15,080 nt of DNA, from positions 1 to 15,080 of the forward strand of contig JAOXYB010029234.1 of NCBI GenBank assembly GCA_028565635.1. Direction: 5' to 3'. Under the pieces are notes generated by a model that did not search any database, was not told the DNA's origin, and saw only the letters and a program-made list of their open reading frames with translations. Positions 7,701-13,275 of this stretch are shown here, in pieces (the stretch's first letter is position 1; the number at the start of each line of letters is the position of its first letter). The position numbers were made by a program, and so were the translations under genes. This DNA comes from Phoronis ovalis. Taxonomy: Eukaryota; Phoronida; Phoronidae.

Positions 7701-9624
7701 ATAATGGTTTTAATCAAAGTGATATTTTCTTATTTACGCTCGTACAAAACGTCCCATGAGGCTTTGCTGTGGCAAAATAAGAATACAAGTAAAACACATG
7801 ATGAGCATGAATACTTATAATTATGCTGCTGCATAGATGTCGCAACCATTCAGCTTTGTTACGATTTTAAAACATAGCGAAGATGTTTTGAAGCTCTGAA
7901 ACATTGCCTGAAAATGGGTGAGATTACGTCTCAGTTCCCTCTGATTTCCAAGATAATTTGCATATTTGTATAATTACATGGGATAAGGACTTTACAGCTA
8001 ATAAATTCACGAATGTGCAACAAATTACAAAACAAAAAAAATGGAAAAGGTAGCAGATGTACAAAGAGGCATCTATTGCATGCTGCTTACTCTTAATTTC
8101 TTCTCAAAGGTCGCGTGCATAGGCAGTGGAAATTGGCGCTAAATGTACTCTATTTTTGGATTCGCACTATCAATTCTATGAAAGAGAAAGGTAAAGAAGT
8201 TGGTACAATACAGTTACCCATTTATAACGAAGAGAAGAAAGAAGAAGCAGAGCCCAAGTCTACTCAAGTATATTGATGCTTTAGTTACTTCAGAAGTTTG
8301 TTCCATTGAACTAATATTTATAAACACTGCATGATTGTTATGTAGCCATAGTAACGATTATTTCAGCCTTAACTCTCTCAGTTTCCGTTGTAACACTGTG
8401 ATAGCATGCCACAGAGGTATGATTGATATGTAATGTTAAATCCTCTGTTCCAGATTTCAAGTTTTTGAAAATAAAATGTTTTGTCGCCTATGTTGGACTT
8501 TTAGGCTATGTACGACGGTGCGGGTACTGAACGCCAACAGAAGACAGGCGCAAGACTAGTCCTATCACCGCTGTCTAGCTTAGTCACAGAACAATTGGTC
8601 ATTCGCAGTGACATCTTAGGAAAATCATATAAGAAAATAAGAAGCCATAAACCTTTTCCAAAACTACCTAAAATTAAGTCCTTTCAGAATCAGGTAAGCA
8701 CTCCTATTGTAATTTAATTCAAATTAAAATATGACCATATAAAACACGTGTTGTGACATTGACAATTATGACTGTGTAATCAGAGCTTTCCTATCTTCTT
8801 AATAACTTGTATTTGTGAGGGCTGTAGGGGGGGGTATCGCGAGCAGCGAGCATTTGGCCGATTTGGTCTGTTAAGTGCGAGCAGCGGGCATTGCCTTGGA
8901 CTGTTAAGTGCGAGCAGCGAGCATTGTCTTTGGCGAACATTATTTTGAATGTTTTCTTTAAGTTTAGTGAACTATTTTGTTTTGACGTTTTTTTTATGGT
9001 TGTCGATGTTTTTTGGCGACAGTTTTTTTTGGGAACCGTTTTTTTTTTGTTTTGGTTGTCAATTTTTCTTCTTAAGTGCAGCGAGCATTGCCGATTTTTA
9101 AGTGCGAGCATTGTATCTTGGGGTGTACCCCCTACCCCCCTCATTTGTTTTACTCATGGTTCAACTGCAATGTTTCACCTGCATAAAGCTGTAAGGCTGT
9201 CTGTTTATTAGGGTGCGACATCAAATATATTAGGATAGGCTAAACATTGCATAAAGCATTTATTTATTTCCAGGCCATTGTCTTCTCGTCTTTGCCGTTT
9301 AGTGACCTTGCTACCATTCAGGAAGTGAAACCTCCAGCAATTATTCAAGAGATATTAGAAAACCGAGCCAACTTACATGCAGCTTTACAAGATCATCAAC
9401 CGGCTACAGGTAAAAGATGCAAGACAAAGAAAGGTTTGCCGGTATTCAAAGGACAGGGTCAAGGATCCACAGGTTCAAATTCTCCATCGGGTAACTCGCG
9501 TATCTCACCACCCCCCATACGCAAGCAATCTGTGCACGAATCTCTTAAAACTTCGCCTTCAAAAAAGAAAGTTGAATTTAACCAAAAGCTAGTCACAATA
9601 ACTCAAGAGCATTCGATCCAGTAG
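607..9624 (+). CDS. Gene 1: WDR49/WDR64/EFCAB8/WDY-family WD40 protein (nine exons, N-terminus outside window)
   Basis: Nine exons joined by phase-matched GT-AG introns give 1130 residues ending at TAG 9622-9624; the first exon begins inside a codon, so the N-terminus is missing. About 13-14 WD-type blades are visible, for example SRDGVVNFW (res 5-13), GLDHMIRVW, GAQDGSVKIW, SSYGGDIIIW (about 487-496), GANGWIQAW (about 695-703), GDTCGYIRVWD (about 740-750) and SSIDQTVRVW (about 841-850), enough for two beta-propellers. Family-like signatures are the segment ending PADLRAVAS in exon 6 and FSSLPFSDL in the last exon. Relatives are vertebrate WDR49, WDR64 and EFCAB8 and Drosophila WDY; most carry N-terminal EF-hands, which would lie upstream. 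They are poorly characterised and linked to testis or ciliated cells, so a ciliary/axonemal scaffold role is inference. A Ser/Lys-rich stretch (about 525-670) separates the propeller halves. Family assignment is confident; which vertebrate paralogue is closest is not decidable. Confidence 0.9.
1999..2231 (+). CDS. Gene 1, second visible coding exon
   Basis: The acceptor is TATTCTAG (1991-1998), directly after an in-frame TAG, and the donor is AACAG|GTAAAT. It runs from phase 0 to phase 2 and codes for residues 370-446. It encodes an EITAMSFD strand and the textbook blade GAQDGSVKIWNF, and ends LVAGWNR, a junction typical of this family. It was recovered by splice sites and reading frame rather than by an ATG. 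Confidence 0.88.
2468..2766. repeat. Degenerate hexanucleotide repeat with strand switches (foldback)
   Basis: An approximate six-base period runs through the region. AGACCT-type units (2468-2535) give way to GGTCTG/GGTCTA units (2570-2624), then TAGACC units (2627-2694), then ATACCT/TATCTA units (2706-2766). The second and third blocks are reverse complements meeting at 2617-2634, AGGTCTAG-GA-CTAGACCT, an 8-bp perfect palindrome with a 2-base centre. A large imperfect hairpin is therefore possible. Confidence 0.8.
2767..2994 (+). mobile_element. SINE-like element with tRNA-like head and (ATT)n tail
   Basis: The head contains GGACTCAGTGGCTGAGC (2769-2785), resembling a tRNA D-arm/A-box. It is followed by AGTTCAATTCC (2803-2813), which matches 9 of 11 positions of the B-box. 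About 150 bp of unrelated body lead to (ATT)8 at 2971-2994, a simple tail as in many tRNA-derived SINEs. The A-to-B spacing is about 10 nt shorter than in a tRNA, so the anticodon arm would be reduced. No target duplication was recognised; the left edge is uncertain because it abuts the hexamer repeat. Confidence 0.5.
3847..4076 (+). CDS. Gene 1, third visible coding exon (WD blade)
   Basis: The acceptor is TTTATCCAG|G (AG 3845-3846) and the donor ATTG|GTGAGT. The one-base start completes the Arg codon split with the previous exon, and one base is left over at the end. It codes for residues 448-523, with DDILSMDYYPPSLIATSSYG followed by GDIIIWTMETG, a conserved blade of this family in which the usual SYDG is SYGG. 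Confidence 0.9.
4077..4465 (+). other. Gene 1 intron (389 nt)
   Basis: No gene is seen. A 15-base direct repeat AGAGTTTTATACAAC occurs at 4088-4102 and 4118-4132, starting 12 nt past the exon end. The motif GTCATACGT is repeated near 4387-4404. The rest is AT-rich and featureless. Confidence 0.75.
4466..4628 (+). CDS. Gene 1, fourth visible coding exon (polar linker)
   Basis: The acceptor is TTCATAG|GG and the donor TGCAG|GTAAGT. Two bases at the start complete Gly524 and two left over at the end complete Ser578. It codes for residues 525-577, a polar Ser/Asn/Lys/Glu-rich segment without WD signature, probably a linker between propeller halves. The flanking phases (1 then 2) both match, which is the main support since the sequence itself is not diagnostic. 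Confidence 0.75.
4629..5399 (+). other. Gene 1 intron (771 nt)
   Basis: I see no gene, RNA or repeat family here. It is AT-rich and ends in a pyrimidine-rich tract before TATATAG (5393-5399). A 12-base inverted match (4775-4786 with 5220-5231) is compatible with chance. Confidence 0.7.
5400..6174 (+). CDS. Gene 1, fifth visible coding exon (second propeller)
   Basis: The acceptor is TTTTTATATAG|C and the donor CGACAG|GTACAT, ending phase 0. It codes for residues 579-836. The first ~90 residues are a basic Ser/Thr/Pro-rich linker; then come SIDTVLFLKNRP, ASGANGWIQAWSVHHQGCL, LATDKENKWLITGDTCGYIR plus VWDI, and finally SWRGHCKAITHLEYIDSRQ. The GWIQAWSV and TGDTCGYIRVWDI blocks are among the most recognisable parts of the WDR49/WDR64/WDY family. 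Confidence 0.9.
6175..7349 (+). other. Gene 1 intron (1175 nt)
   Basis: This is an AT-rich intron with A/T runs. Opposing open frames near 6925-7228 resemble no known protein. They are not needed, because the flanking exons already join seamlessly in phase 0 within a WD blade. No repeat or RNA feature was identified. Confidence 0.7.
7350..7536 (+). CDS. Gene 1, sixth visible coding exon
   Basis: The acceptor is TTAATTACAG (AG 7348-7349) and the donor AATG|GTAAGA, phase 1. It codes for residues 837-898. It completes the last blade (AIVSSSIDQTVRVWNLTG) and continues RYIGTFGQTAQW and HLPADLRAVASCCSIRCMN, the conserved region immediately after the second propeller in this family. Confidence 0.9.
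7537..8109 (+). other. Gene 1 intron (573 nt)
   Basis: This is an AT-rich intron with no coding, RNA or repeat signal that I can support. It ends in the pyrimidine-rich acceptor TTTCTTCTCAAAG. Confidence 0.7.
8110..8267 (+). CDS. Gene 1, seventh visible coding exon
   Basis: The acceptor is CTTCTCAAAG (AG 8108-8109). Two bases complete Gly899 and the exon then codes for residues 900-951: RVHRQWKLALNVLYFWIRT, then a very charged stretch with EEKKEEAEPKSTQ. The proposed donor CAA|GTATAT (8268) keeps phase 0 with the next exon. A stronger-looking donor AAAG|GTAAAG at 8191 would end in phase 1 and break the frame with the next exon. The 5' edge is secure; the 3' edge is less so. Confidence 0.75.
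8505..8693 (+). CDS. Gene 1, eighth visible coding exon
   Basis: The acceptor is GGACTTTTAG (AG 8503-8504), where the AG lies in an in-frame TAG, and the donor is AATCAG|GTAAGC. Phase 0 at both ends; residues 952-1014. It begins AMYDGAGTERQQKTG and ends in a Lys/Pro-rich segment. No WD blade is present; this is the region linking the second propeller to the conserved C-terminal motif. Confidence 0.82.
8817..9142. mobile_element. Candidate MITE-like element with imperfect terminal inverted repeats and 6-bp TSD
   Basis: The left end GAGGGCTGTAGGGGGGGGTA (8817-8836) and right end TACCCCCTACCCCCCTC (9126-9142) are imperfect reverse complements sharing GAGGG, TA, a G run and TA. Both ends are flanked by ATTTGT (8811-8816 and 9143-9148), a probable 6-bp target-site duplication. 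The 326-bp body has no transposase and carries five copies of a GCGAGCAGCGAGCATTG-like motif plus long T runs, making it G/T-rich on the + strand. A non-autonomous DNA element is the simplest reading; the superfamily is not identifiable. Confidence 0.55.
8839..9113 (+). repeat. Subrepeats TTAAGTGC-GAGCAGCGAGCATTG inside the element
   Basis: Related copies lie at 8839-8854, 8877-8893, 8910-8926, 9078-9090 (shortened) and 9104-9113 (shortened). All but the first are preceded by TTAAGTGC, and copies two and three are spaced 33 bp apart. The motif is much more GC-rich than the surrounding intron. Confidence 0.8.
9274..9624 (+). CDS. Gene 1, last coding exon with stop codon
   Basis: The acceptor is TTTATTTATTTCCAG (AG 9272-9273), phase 0; the stop is TAG 9622-9624. 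It codes for residues 1015-1130. AIVFSSLPFSDLATIQEVKP is the conserved C-terminal motif of the family. It is followed by PPAIIQEILENRANLHAALQ and then a basic Ser/Pro/Gly-rich tail of about 70 residues that looks disordered. A GGTAAA at 9410 could act as a donor, but no further exon is needed because the frame reaches a natural stop. Confidence 0.9.
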   Translation, partial: AIVFSSLPFSDLATIQEVKPPAIIQEILENRANLHAALQDHQPATGKRCKTKKGLPVFKGQGQGSTGSNSPSGNSRISPPPIRKQSVHESLKTSPSKKKVEFNQKLVTITQEHSIQ

Positions 9625-10200
9625 ACCAACATCGTACTATGCAATACTCGAAAATATGGAGAATTCGGCTAACATAATTGTTTCCATCGATACGTCATGT
9701 TCTGGTAACACATCCGTCATAAACTGTAATTTGTCTTTACACTGTCATTCGGTTTCTTATTTAAATCTAGATGATACTATTCGTAAAAGACACACAGATC
9801 AATTACAAATGTTATGTTAACCATTTTTATCATGCTGCATGAACACATAGATAATTCTAGACTCCAAATATTATATAAATAGGATGGCGCAAAAAAGCTG
9901 GAAGAAGAGACGATAAAGTAATCTATCACTGCAAACGTTAACAATCTACTGATTCCATTTTACTATCGATGTTTATAAAACTGCGTTAAATTCTTATCAA
10001 ACAATGGTATTTGCTATAATTAAATTTTCTGATAAAAGAAAACACTGCTGTTACGTAACAAATTCTTCGCAATGGCGAACAATTATGCAAATTGCAAACT
10101 GTAGTACAAATCAGATGTGTTACAGATACCTATGCATTTCCATTTGATTTGCTGGCGATAATATATTTAACAAAAATAAACATAATACTACAGAACCTTA
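9625..10200 (+). other. 3' UTR of gene 1 (proposed)
   Basis: AT-rich, noncoding sequence runs between the gene 1 stop and the poly(A) signal. No other gene is seen. The gene 2 transcript may also end here from the opposite strand: I saw no AATAAA or ATTAAA on the - strand between its stop and gene 1, only weak variants such as AGTAAA at 10206-10211. Confidence 0.5.
10175..10180 (+). terminator. Poly(A) signal AATAAA for gene 1
   Basis: This is the only canonical AATAAA I found on the + strand between the gene 1 stop and the gene 2 stop, and it would give a 3' UTR of about 570 nt. The cleavage site is not determined. Confidence 0.55.
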
Positions 10201-10276
10201 ATTTGTTTACTTAATATATGATTTGAGAAATTGTAGTAACGATTTCCCTGATTTTGTATTTTTGGTTGTTACATGT

Positions 10277-10522
10277 TTAACTCTCATCCACATTCATCCA
10301 TTCTATTCTTGCTCTGGTTTTTGGACAAAGAACTGTTGCTTCATCTTCATGTTCCTCGCTGTCGTGCTTCTGCAACTTCACCTTAAATTCTTCCGGTTTC
10401 GCGCAAGTAGATTCTTTGAAACAACCGAACAGATATTTGCCAGGCCCGTGAAAGTTGCGGCACAAGAGAAAATTGCAGAAAATTTGCTCAAATAAATCTC
10501 GATCAAAGGCGTACGAGCTATT
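10277..10522 (-). CDS. Gene 2, last coding exon (EF4 remnant, SCP C-terminus, charged tail)
   Basis: The acceptor is ATTTTATTTTTAG, phase 0. The exon codes for residues 156-236: NSSYAFDRDLFEQIFCNFLL, then CRNFHGPGKYLFGCFKES, then a 42-residue tail rich in Lys, Glu and Asp (KHDSEEHEDEATVLCP). The stop is TAA at 10279-10277. The family normally ends close to the YLFG motif, so the tail is an addition. The joined frame has no gap relative to the SCP layout. Confidence 0.9.
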   Translation of the reverse strand, partial: NSSYAFDRDLFEQIFCNFLLCRNFHGPGKYLFGCFKESTCAKPEEFKVKLQKHDSEEHEDEATVLCPKTRARIEWMNVDES

Positions 10523-13254
10523 CTAAAAATAAAATGTAAACAATTGTGAAATAACGCTTTTTTTGTCAAGGGCTGGTTGTATTACTATTATAGTATATCC
10601 ACACTCCAGTATACGTTATTTTCGACATTTTAGTGGAAAGACTATTGAAACGTAATACGATTTCAAATTTCCGAATTTTTAAATGTCCTGTTTTTTCGAA
10701 AAGTTTCTATTTTGCAAATATCCGTTATAAATTCCCTATAGGCTAACTGTAGCTGCATAGTTTGAGCTAAGTGGATACCAGTCGTAAGAAAACTAATTAT
10801 TTTCACATGCATATAGCATACGAGGTTCCAATTCAATATTAATGTATATCATAAATACATGAAAGGATGTGTTATGAGACAATTATAGTTATCACCATTA
10901 TAGAAATAATTAAAGCTCGATGCCCAAATGAGCAGTGATGTGATCCAGAACTGCATTGTCCCGGGTCCGCGTGGAGCGATTTTGAATGCTTATTGTCAGC
11001 AATGAAAATTTATAACGGTGAACTTTCCTAAAAAAAACGGAACATGAGAAAAATAGGAAATTTTGAATTCTGTTAGGTATTATATCATTCACGCTAGTAT
11101 TCCCTTTATTAATAATTGTTAGTACGTACCTGGTCTCGGGTACCTATTTTATGTGCATTCACTAAAATCGTTTAATTACCAAAGATATACTGTACTTTTT
11201 AAAAAAATCCATATAATATTTGTGCTTTATCATCCATATAAGTATACTCACGTCAGTCATCTCACCATATGCTTTGTTTATGTCAGTTGCCTTCATCTCG
11301 GGATCTATCAACTGCTGGTAAAAGTTCGCCAGTTCATCTTCAAATATCACGCAATCTCCTACAATCACAATTTTAAGAAAAGCACTGGAATCAATCAATT
11401 GGTGGCGGAGCGTTTTTATTCACCAGGATATTGTGGATTTGCTACTGTTTGACAGCACATTCGCATTTAGTTGTAGTAACCACAACGTTTCCTGCGTAAA
11501 CGTTGTAGTTGTAGTTGCAGTTGCATCCATAGTGTTTGTAGCAGGAAACATTGCAGCAAAAACCCTGAGACAATTTTCACCAAAATTCTTAAACGTTTTG
11601 CTATTTCTGAAAGGAGTTTTATTAAAATACATACAAAACTTAAATATGCCCTCACCCAAGCAGAACACTTTCTTTTGATAGTATTTTTTCATAAAACATG
11701 CTTCTCATGAAATCCTGGACCGAGATTAGAAATGGTGGACAGGTTGAATTTTGTTCACATGATTGTGAAACAAAAATAGGTACAATTGTGGAATTTCTTG
11801 AAAATGTGTTCAGATATCCAATAAAAAGTTTCAAAACAAAACATTTATATAATGATTTATGGGTATTTATCAGTCTATCAACACAAAATACGTAAAAATG
11901 TGAGCATACAATTTAGCTGTGCAGAATTCTGATCTTTTTATATAGGTGCTTAACGCAGCCTTAACGCCGCGGTTAGGGTATAGTTAAGGCTGAAAATTAC
12001 TGCAGCTAAATTGCATTGGACTGTTATCAATAAAAACTATTGTTGTATTAAAAAAGATCCAAGTGTAGGTATGCCCTTACTATTTCTATCAATGATGTCA
12101 AACAGAAGTTTTGGAAACAGTTGTAACCATAGGGGAAGGTGCTGCACACTCTTACACCCGGCCGTCTCACGTAAGAAGGCCGCCATCATCATGTCCAAAG
12201 ATATTGGCACTATGAACAAAAACCCCAAAAATTCGGCATAAAAATCCCACTTGCAGTTTAAATGTTAAACGATCTATTCGTTTATATTTTAACATTAATC
12301 AGACATTATTTTGTCCGCTGTTCATTAGACGACTCGGATTATAATTGATCATCTTTTAGCACAAGACCATAAGCTCAGTGTAGTATAGTCGGATTTTGTA
12401 ACGCTAATAAATAATAAAAATGTGATACTGAGAAATGCTACAAGTTTTTTTTAGTCATGCTTCTTGTCCGCTATATACAGTGTATGGCAAATGATGACAT
12501 TCAAATTGACAAAGGCTACATTCAACTACCTATTATTACTAAGAGTTTCACGAAATTTGAAATTTCACTAATCGGGATAAGGATGAAGAATTAAAACACA
12601 GAACCAAACCTTCATAAAAGAAATTAATTATTTACGCTTTAGCGAAATGTCCTCTCCAAAGTCCTGACATGCTTTCACAAATTCATCCAAACACTCCTTC
12701 AAACAGGCTGACTGCAAACAGTTTTCTTCCCAACCAGTATAGTCCAGTATTCTCTAAAAAAAATGGATAAAACCCAGAAATAATAAGAACACTTTAAAAA
12801 CAAATTTAAACAAATATTGGCAGATTGTTGTAAAATTTGTGGTGGTCAATTTAGAATAATAGTACTACTTAGAACAAATATAATTCTTACTCGGGTCACA
12901 ACTCTTTAACACGCAGGAACAATTGGTTTCAGTCTAAACATCAGAAATCTTCCATGTAAACTCAATTCCCACGGGATTCTCAAAAGTACCCCCGCTTTAA
13001 AGCGCTCTAAATGTAAGCGAACAGTGGCTGAATTAAAAAGTTATTTGAAACTTACTTGATGAAAAGCATTAATATCGCTGTCTGTAATGCAACCAGTAGC
13101 CTTGATATCTGAAGTAAAAATGCTTGTTAATGAAAGGATGAACACATATCCCAAAATTATAAGTTTAGAATTATGGAAAAAAAATGTTTGTCTTACCGAT
13201 GAAGTTGTAGAAAGCAATGAATTTTGCTTTCAGGATATCATTCAGTGGCTTCAT
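10277..13254 (-). CDS. Gene 2: sarcoplasmic calcium-binding protein (SCP)/calexcitin-like EF-hand protein, complete CDS in six exons
   Basis: Six exons joined by phase-matched GT-AG introns encode 236 residues, from ATG at 13254 to TAA at 10279-10277. The layout follows invertebrate SCPs: N-terminal helix LNDILKAKFIAFYNF; EF1 loop at 20-31 (DIKATGCITDSD, with Lys at ligand 3 and Asp at 12); a ligand-poor EF2 (about 72-83); LPLWLQLFPKLLFDIID leading to EF3 loop 117-128 (DRNRDCVIFEDE: D1, N3, D5, E12 present, usual Gly6 replaced by Cys); a degenerate EF4 at about 155; and the C-terminal motif GPGKYLFGCF (181-190), matching the GNYLFGPL-type end of SCPs. SCPs are usually about 170-195 residues, so 191-236 is an extra charged tail. 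Twelve cysteines are present. There is no signal peptide or membrane segment. Likely a cytosolic Ca2+ buffer or sensor of muscle or neurons; tissue is inference. Confidence 0.88.
10659..10736 (+). repeat. Dispersed repeat, copy 1
   Basis: It begins GATTTCAAATTTCCGAATTT, contains TGTCCTGTTTTTTCG, and ends GTTATAAATTCCC. It matches the reverse complement of 14641-14718 and, more weakly, of 11007-11072. Confidence 0.7.
11007..11072 (-). repeat. Dispersed repeat, copy 2 (inverted relative to copy 1)
   Basis: Read on the + strand it starts AATTTATAACGG, the reverse complement of the CCGTTATAAATT end of copy 1. It continues with CTAAAAAAAACGGAACATGA, close to CTAAAAAAACAGGACATTA of copy 3, and ends near TTTTGAATTCTG. 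Confidence 0.55.
11252..11358 (-). CDS. Gene 2, fifth coding exon (completes EF-hand 3)
   Basis: The acceptor is GATTGTAG and the donor ACTGAC|GTGAGT, phase 0. The first two bases complete Arg120; then DCVIFEDELANFYQQLIDPE and MKATDINKAYGEMTD (residues 121-155). This completes EF3 with Asp5 and Glu12. AYGEMTD matches the position of the A-x-x-x-hT-D segment that begins EF4 in SCPs. Confidence 0.9.
11359..12080 (-). other. Gene 2 intron (722 nt)
   Basis: The intron interrupts the EF3 loop. It contains a perfect 10-bp inverted repeat at 11956-11992 and a short GTAGTT/GCAGTT-type tract near 11499-11527. Overlapping open frames on both strands between 11420 and 11895 show no family resemblance. 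Confidence 0.75.
11956..11992. repeat. Perfect 10-bp inverted repeat (hairpin) in gene 2 intron
   Basis: CAGCCTTAAC (11956-11965) and GTTAAGGCTG (11983-11992) are exact reverse complements around a 17-nt loop containing GCCGCGGTTAGGG. A further TTAACGC copy lies just upstream (11950-11956). The segment is locally GC-rich in an AT-rich intron. Confidence 0.8.
12081..12209 (-). CDS. Gene 2, fourth coding exon (enters EF-hand 3)
   Basis: The acceptor is TTTTTGTTCATAG and the donor AATA|GTAAGG. It encodes residues 78-119, PISLDMMMAAFLRETAGC then LPLWLQLFPKLLFDIIDRN. The LPxW...FDxxD pattern is characteristic of the helix leading into EF3 of SCPs. The intron splits the EF3 loop after its third ligand. 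Confidence 0.9.
12210..12635 (-). other. Gene 2 intron (426 nt)
   Basis: AT-rich intron. An inverted repeat AATGTTAAA (12261-12269) / TTTAACATT (12288-12296) with an inner CGA/TCG pair could form a small hairpin. Nothing else is seen. Confidence 0.75.
12636..12753 (-). CDS. Gene 2, third coding exon
   Basis: The acceptor is TTTTTTTAG (AG at 12755-12754) and the donor AAAGC|GTAAAT. It encodes RILDYTGWEENCLQSACLKE and on to FGEDISLK (residues 38-76), with four of the twelve cysteines. The last base completes Leu77. This is the helix between EF1 and EF2 in SCP-type proteins; EF2 ligands are not conserved. Confidence 0.88.
12754..13055 (-). other. Gene 2 intron (302 nt)
   Basis: AT-rich intron with no further feature recognised. 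Confidence 0.75.
13056..13108 (-). CDS. Gene 2, second coding exon (EF-hand 1)
   Basis: This is a 53-nt exon with acceptor TTTTTACTTCAG and donor CATCAA|GTAAGT. It encodes the rest of the EF1 loop and following helix, IKATGCITDSDINAFHQ (residues 21-37). The phase fits both neighbours. Confidence 0.88.
13197..13254 (-). CDS. Gene 2, first coding exon
   Basis: The ATG at 13254 has G at -3. The exon encodes MKPLNDILKAKFIAFYNFI and ends ATCG|GTAAGA, leaving one base that completes Asp20, first ligand of EF1. A 21-nt leader in the same exon would extend to 13275, after acceptor TTTACATTTAAG. No in-frame upstream ATG lies in the proposed leader. Confidence 0.88.
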
Positions 13255-13275
13255 GGCTATTAGCTATTTTCAGTC

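Larger units (their letters stand above)
8694..9273 (+). other. Gene 1 intron (580 nt) holding a repeat element
   Basis: More than half of this intron is the inverted-repeat element at 8817-9142. The rest (8694-8810 and 9149-9273) is ordinary AT-rich intron ending in TTTATTTATTTCCAG. Open frames on both strands across 8791-9211 translate the repeat and are not genes. Confidence 0.75.
10523..11251 (-). other. Gene 2 last intron (729 nt) with an inverted pair of repeats
   Basis: The intron contains two copies, in opposite orientation, of a dispersed repeat (10659-10736 and 11007-11072). An open frame at 10910-11092 runs into the second copy and does not fit the splice phase, so it is not an exon. 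Confidence 0.75.

Noticed and set aside
8791-9211. Overlapping ORFs on both strands in the intron element
   Set aside because: They translate subrepeats and T/A runs, and no family features are seen.
10910-11092. Minus-strand ORF as an exon of the EF-hand gene
   Set aside because: After its TTTTTTTAG acceptor, the phase required by the previous exon hits a stop within six codons. The exon at 10277-10522 fits phase and family end.
11420-11895. Several ORFs on both strands in the EF-hand gene intron
   Set aside because: They overlap one another and show no family resemblance; they lie in an intron that splits a clear EF-hand loop.
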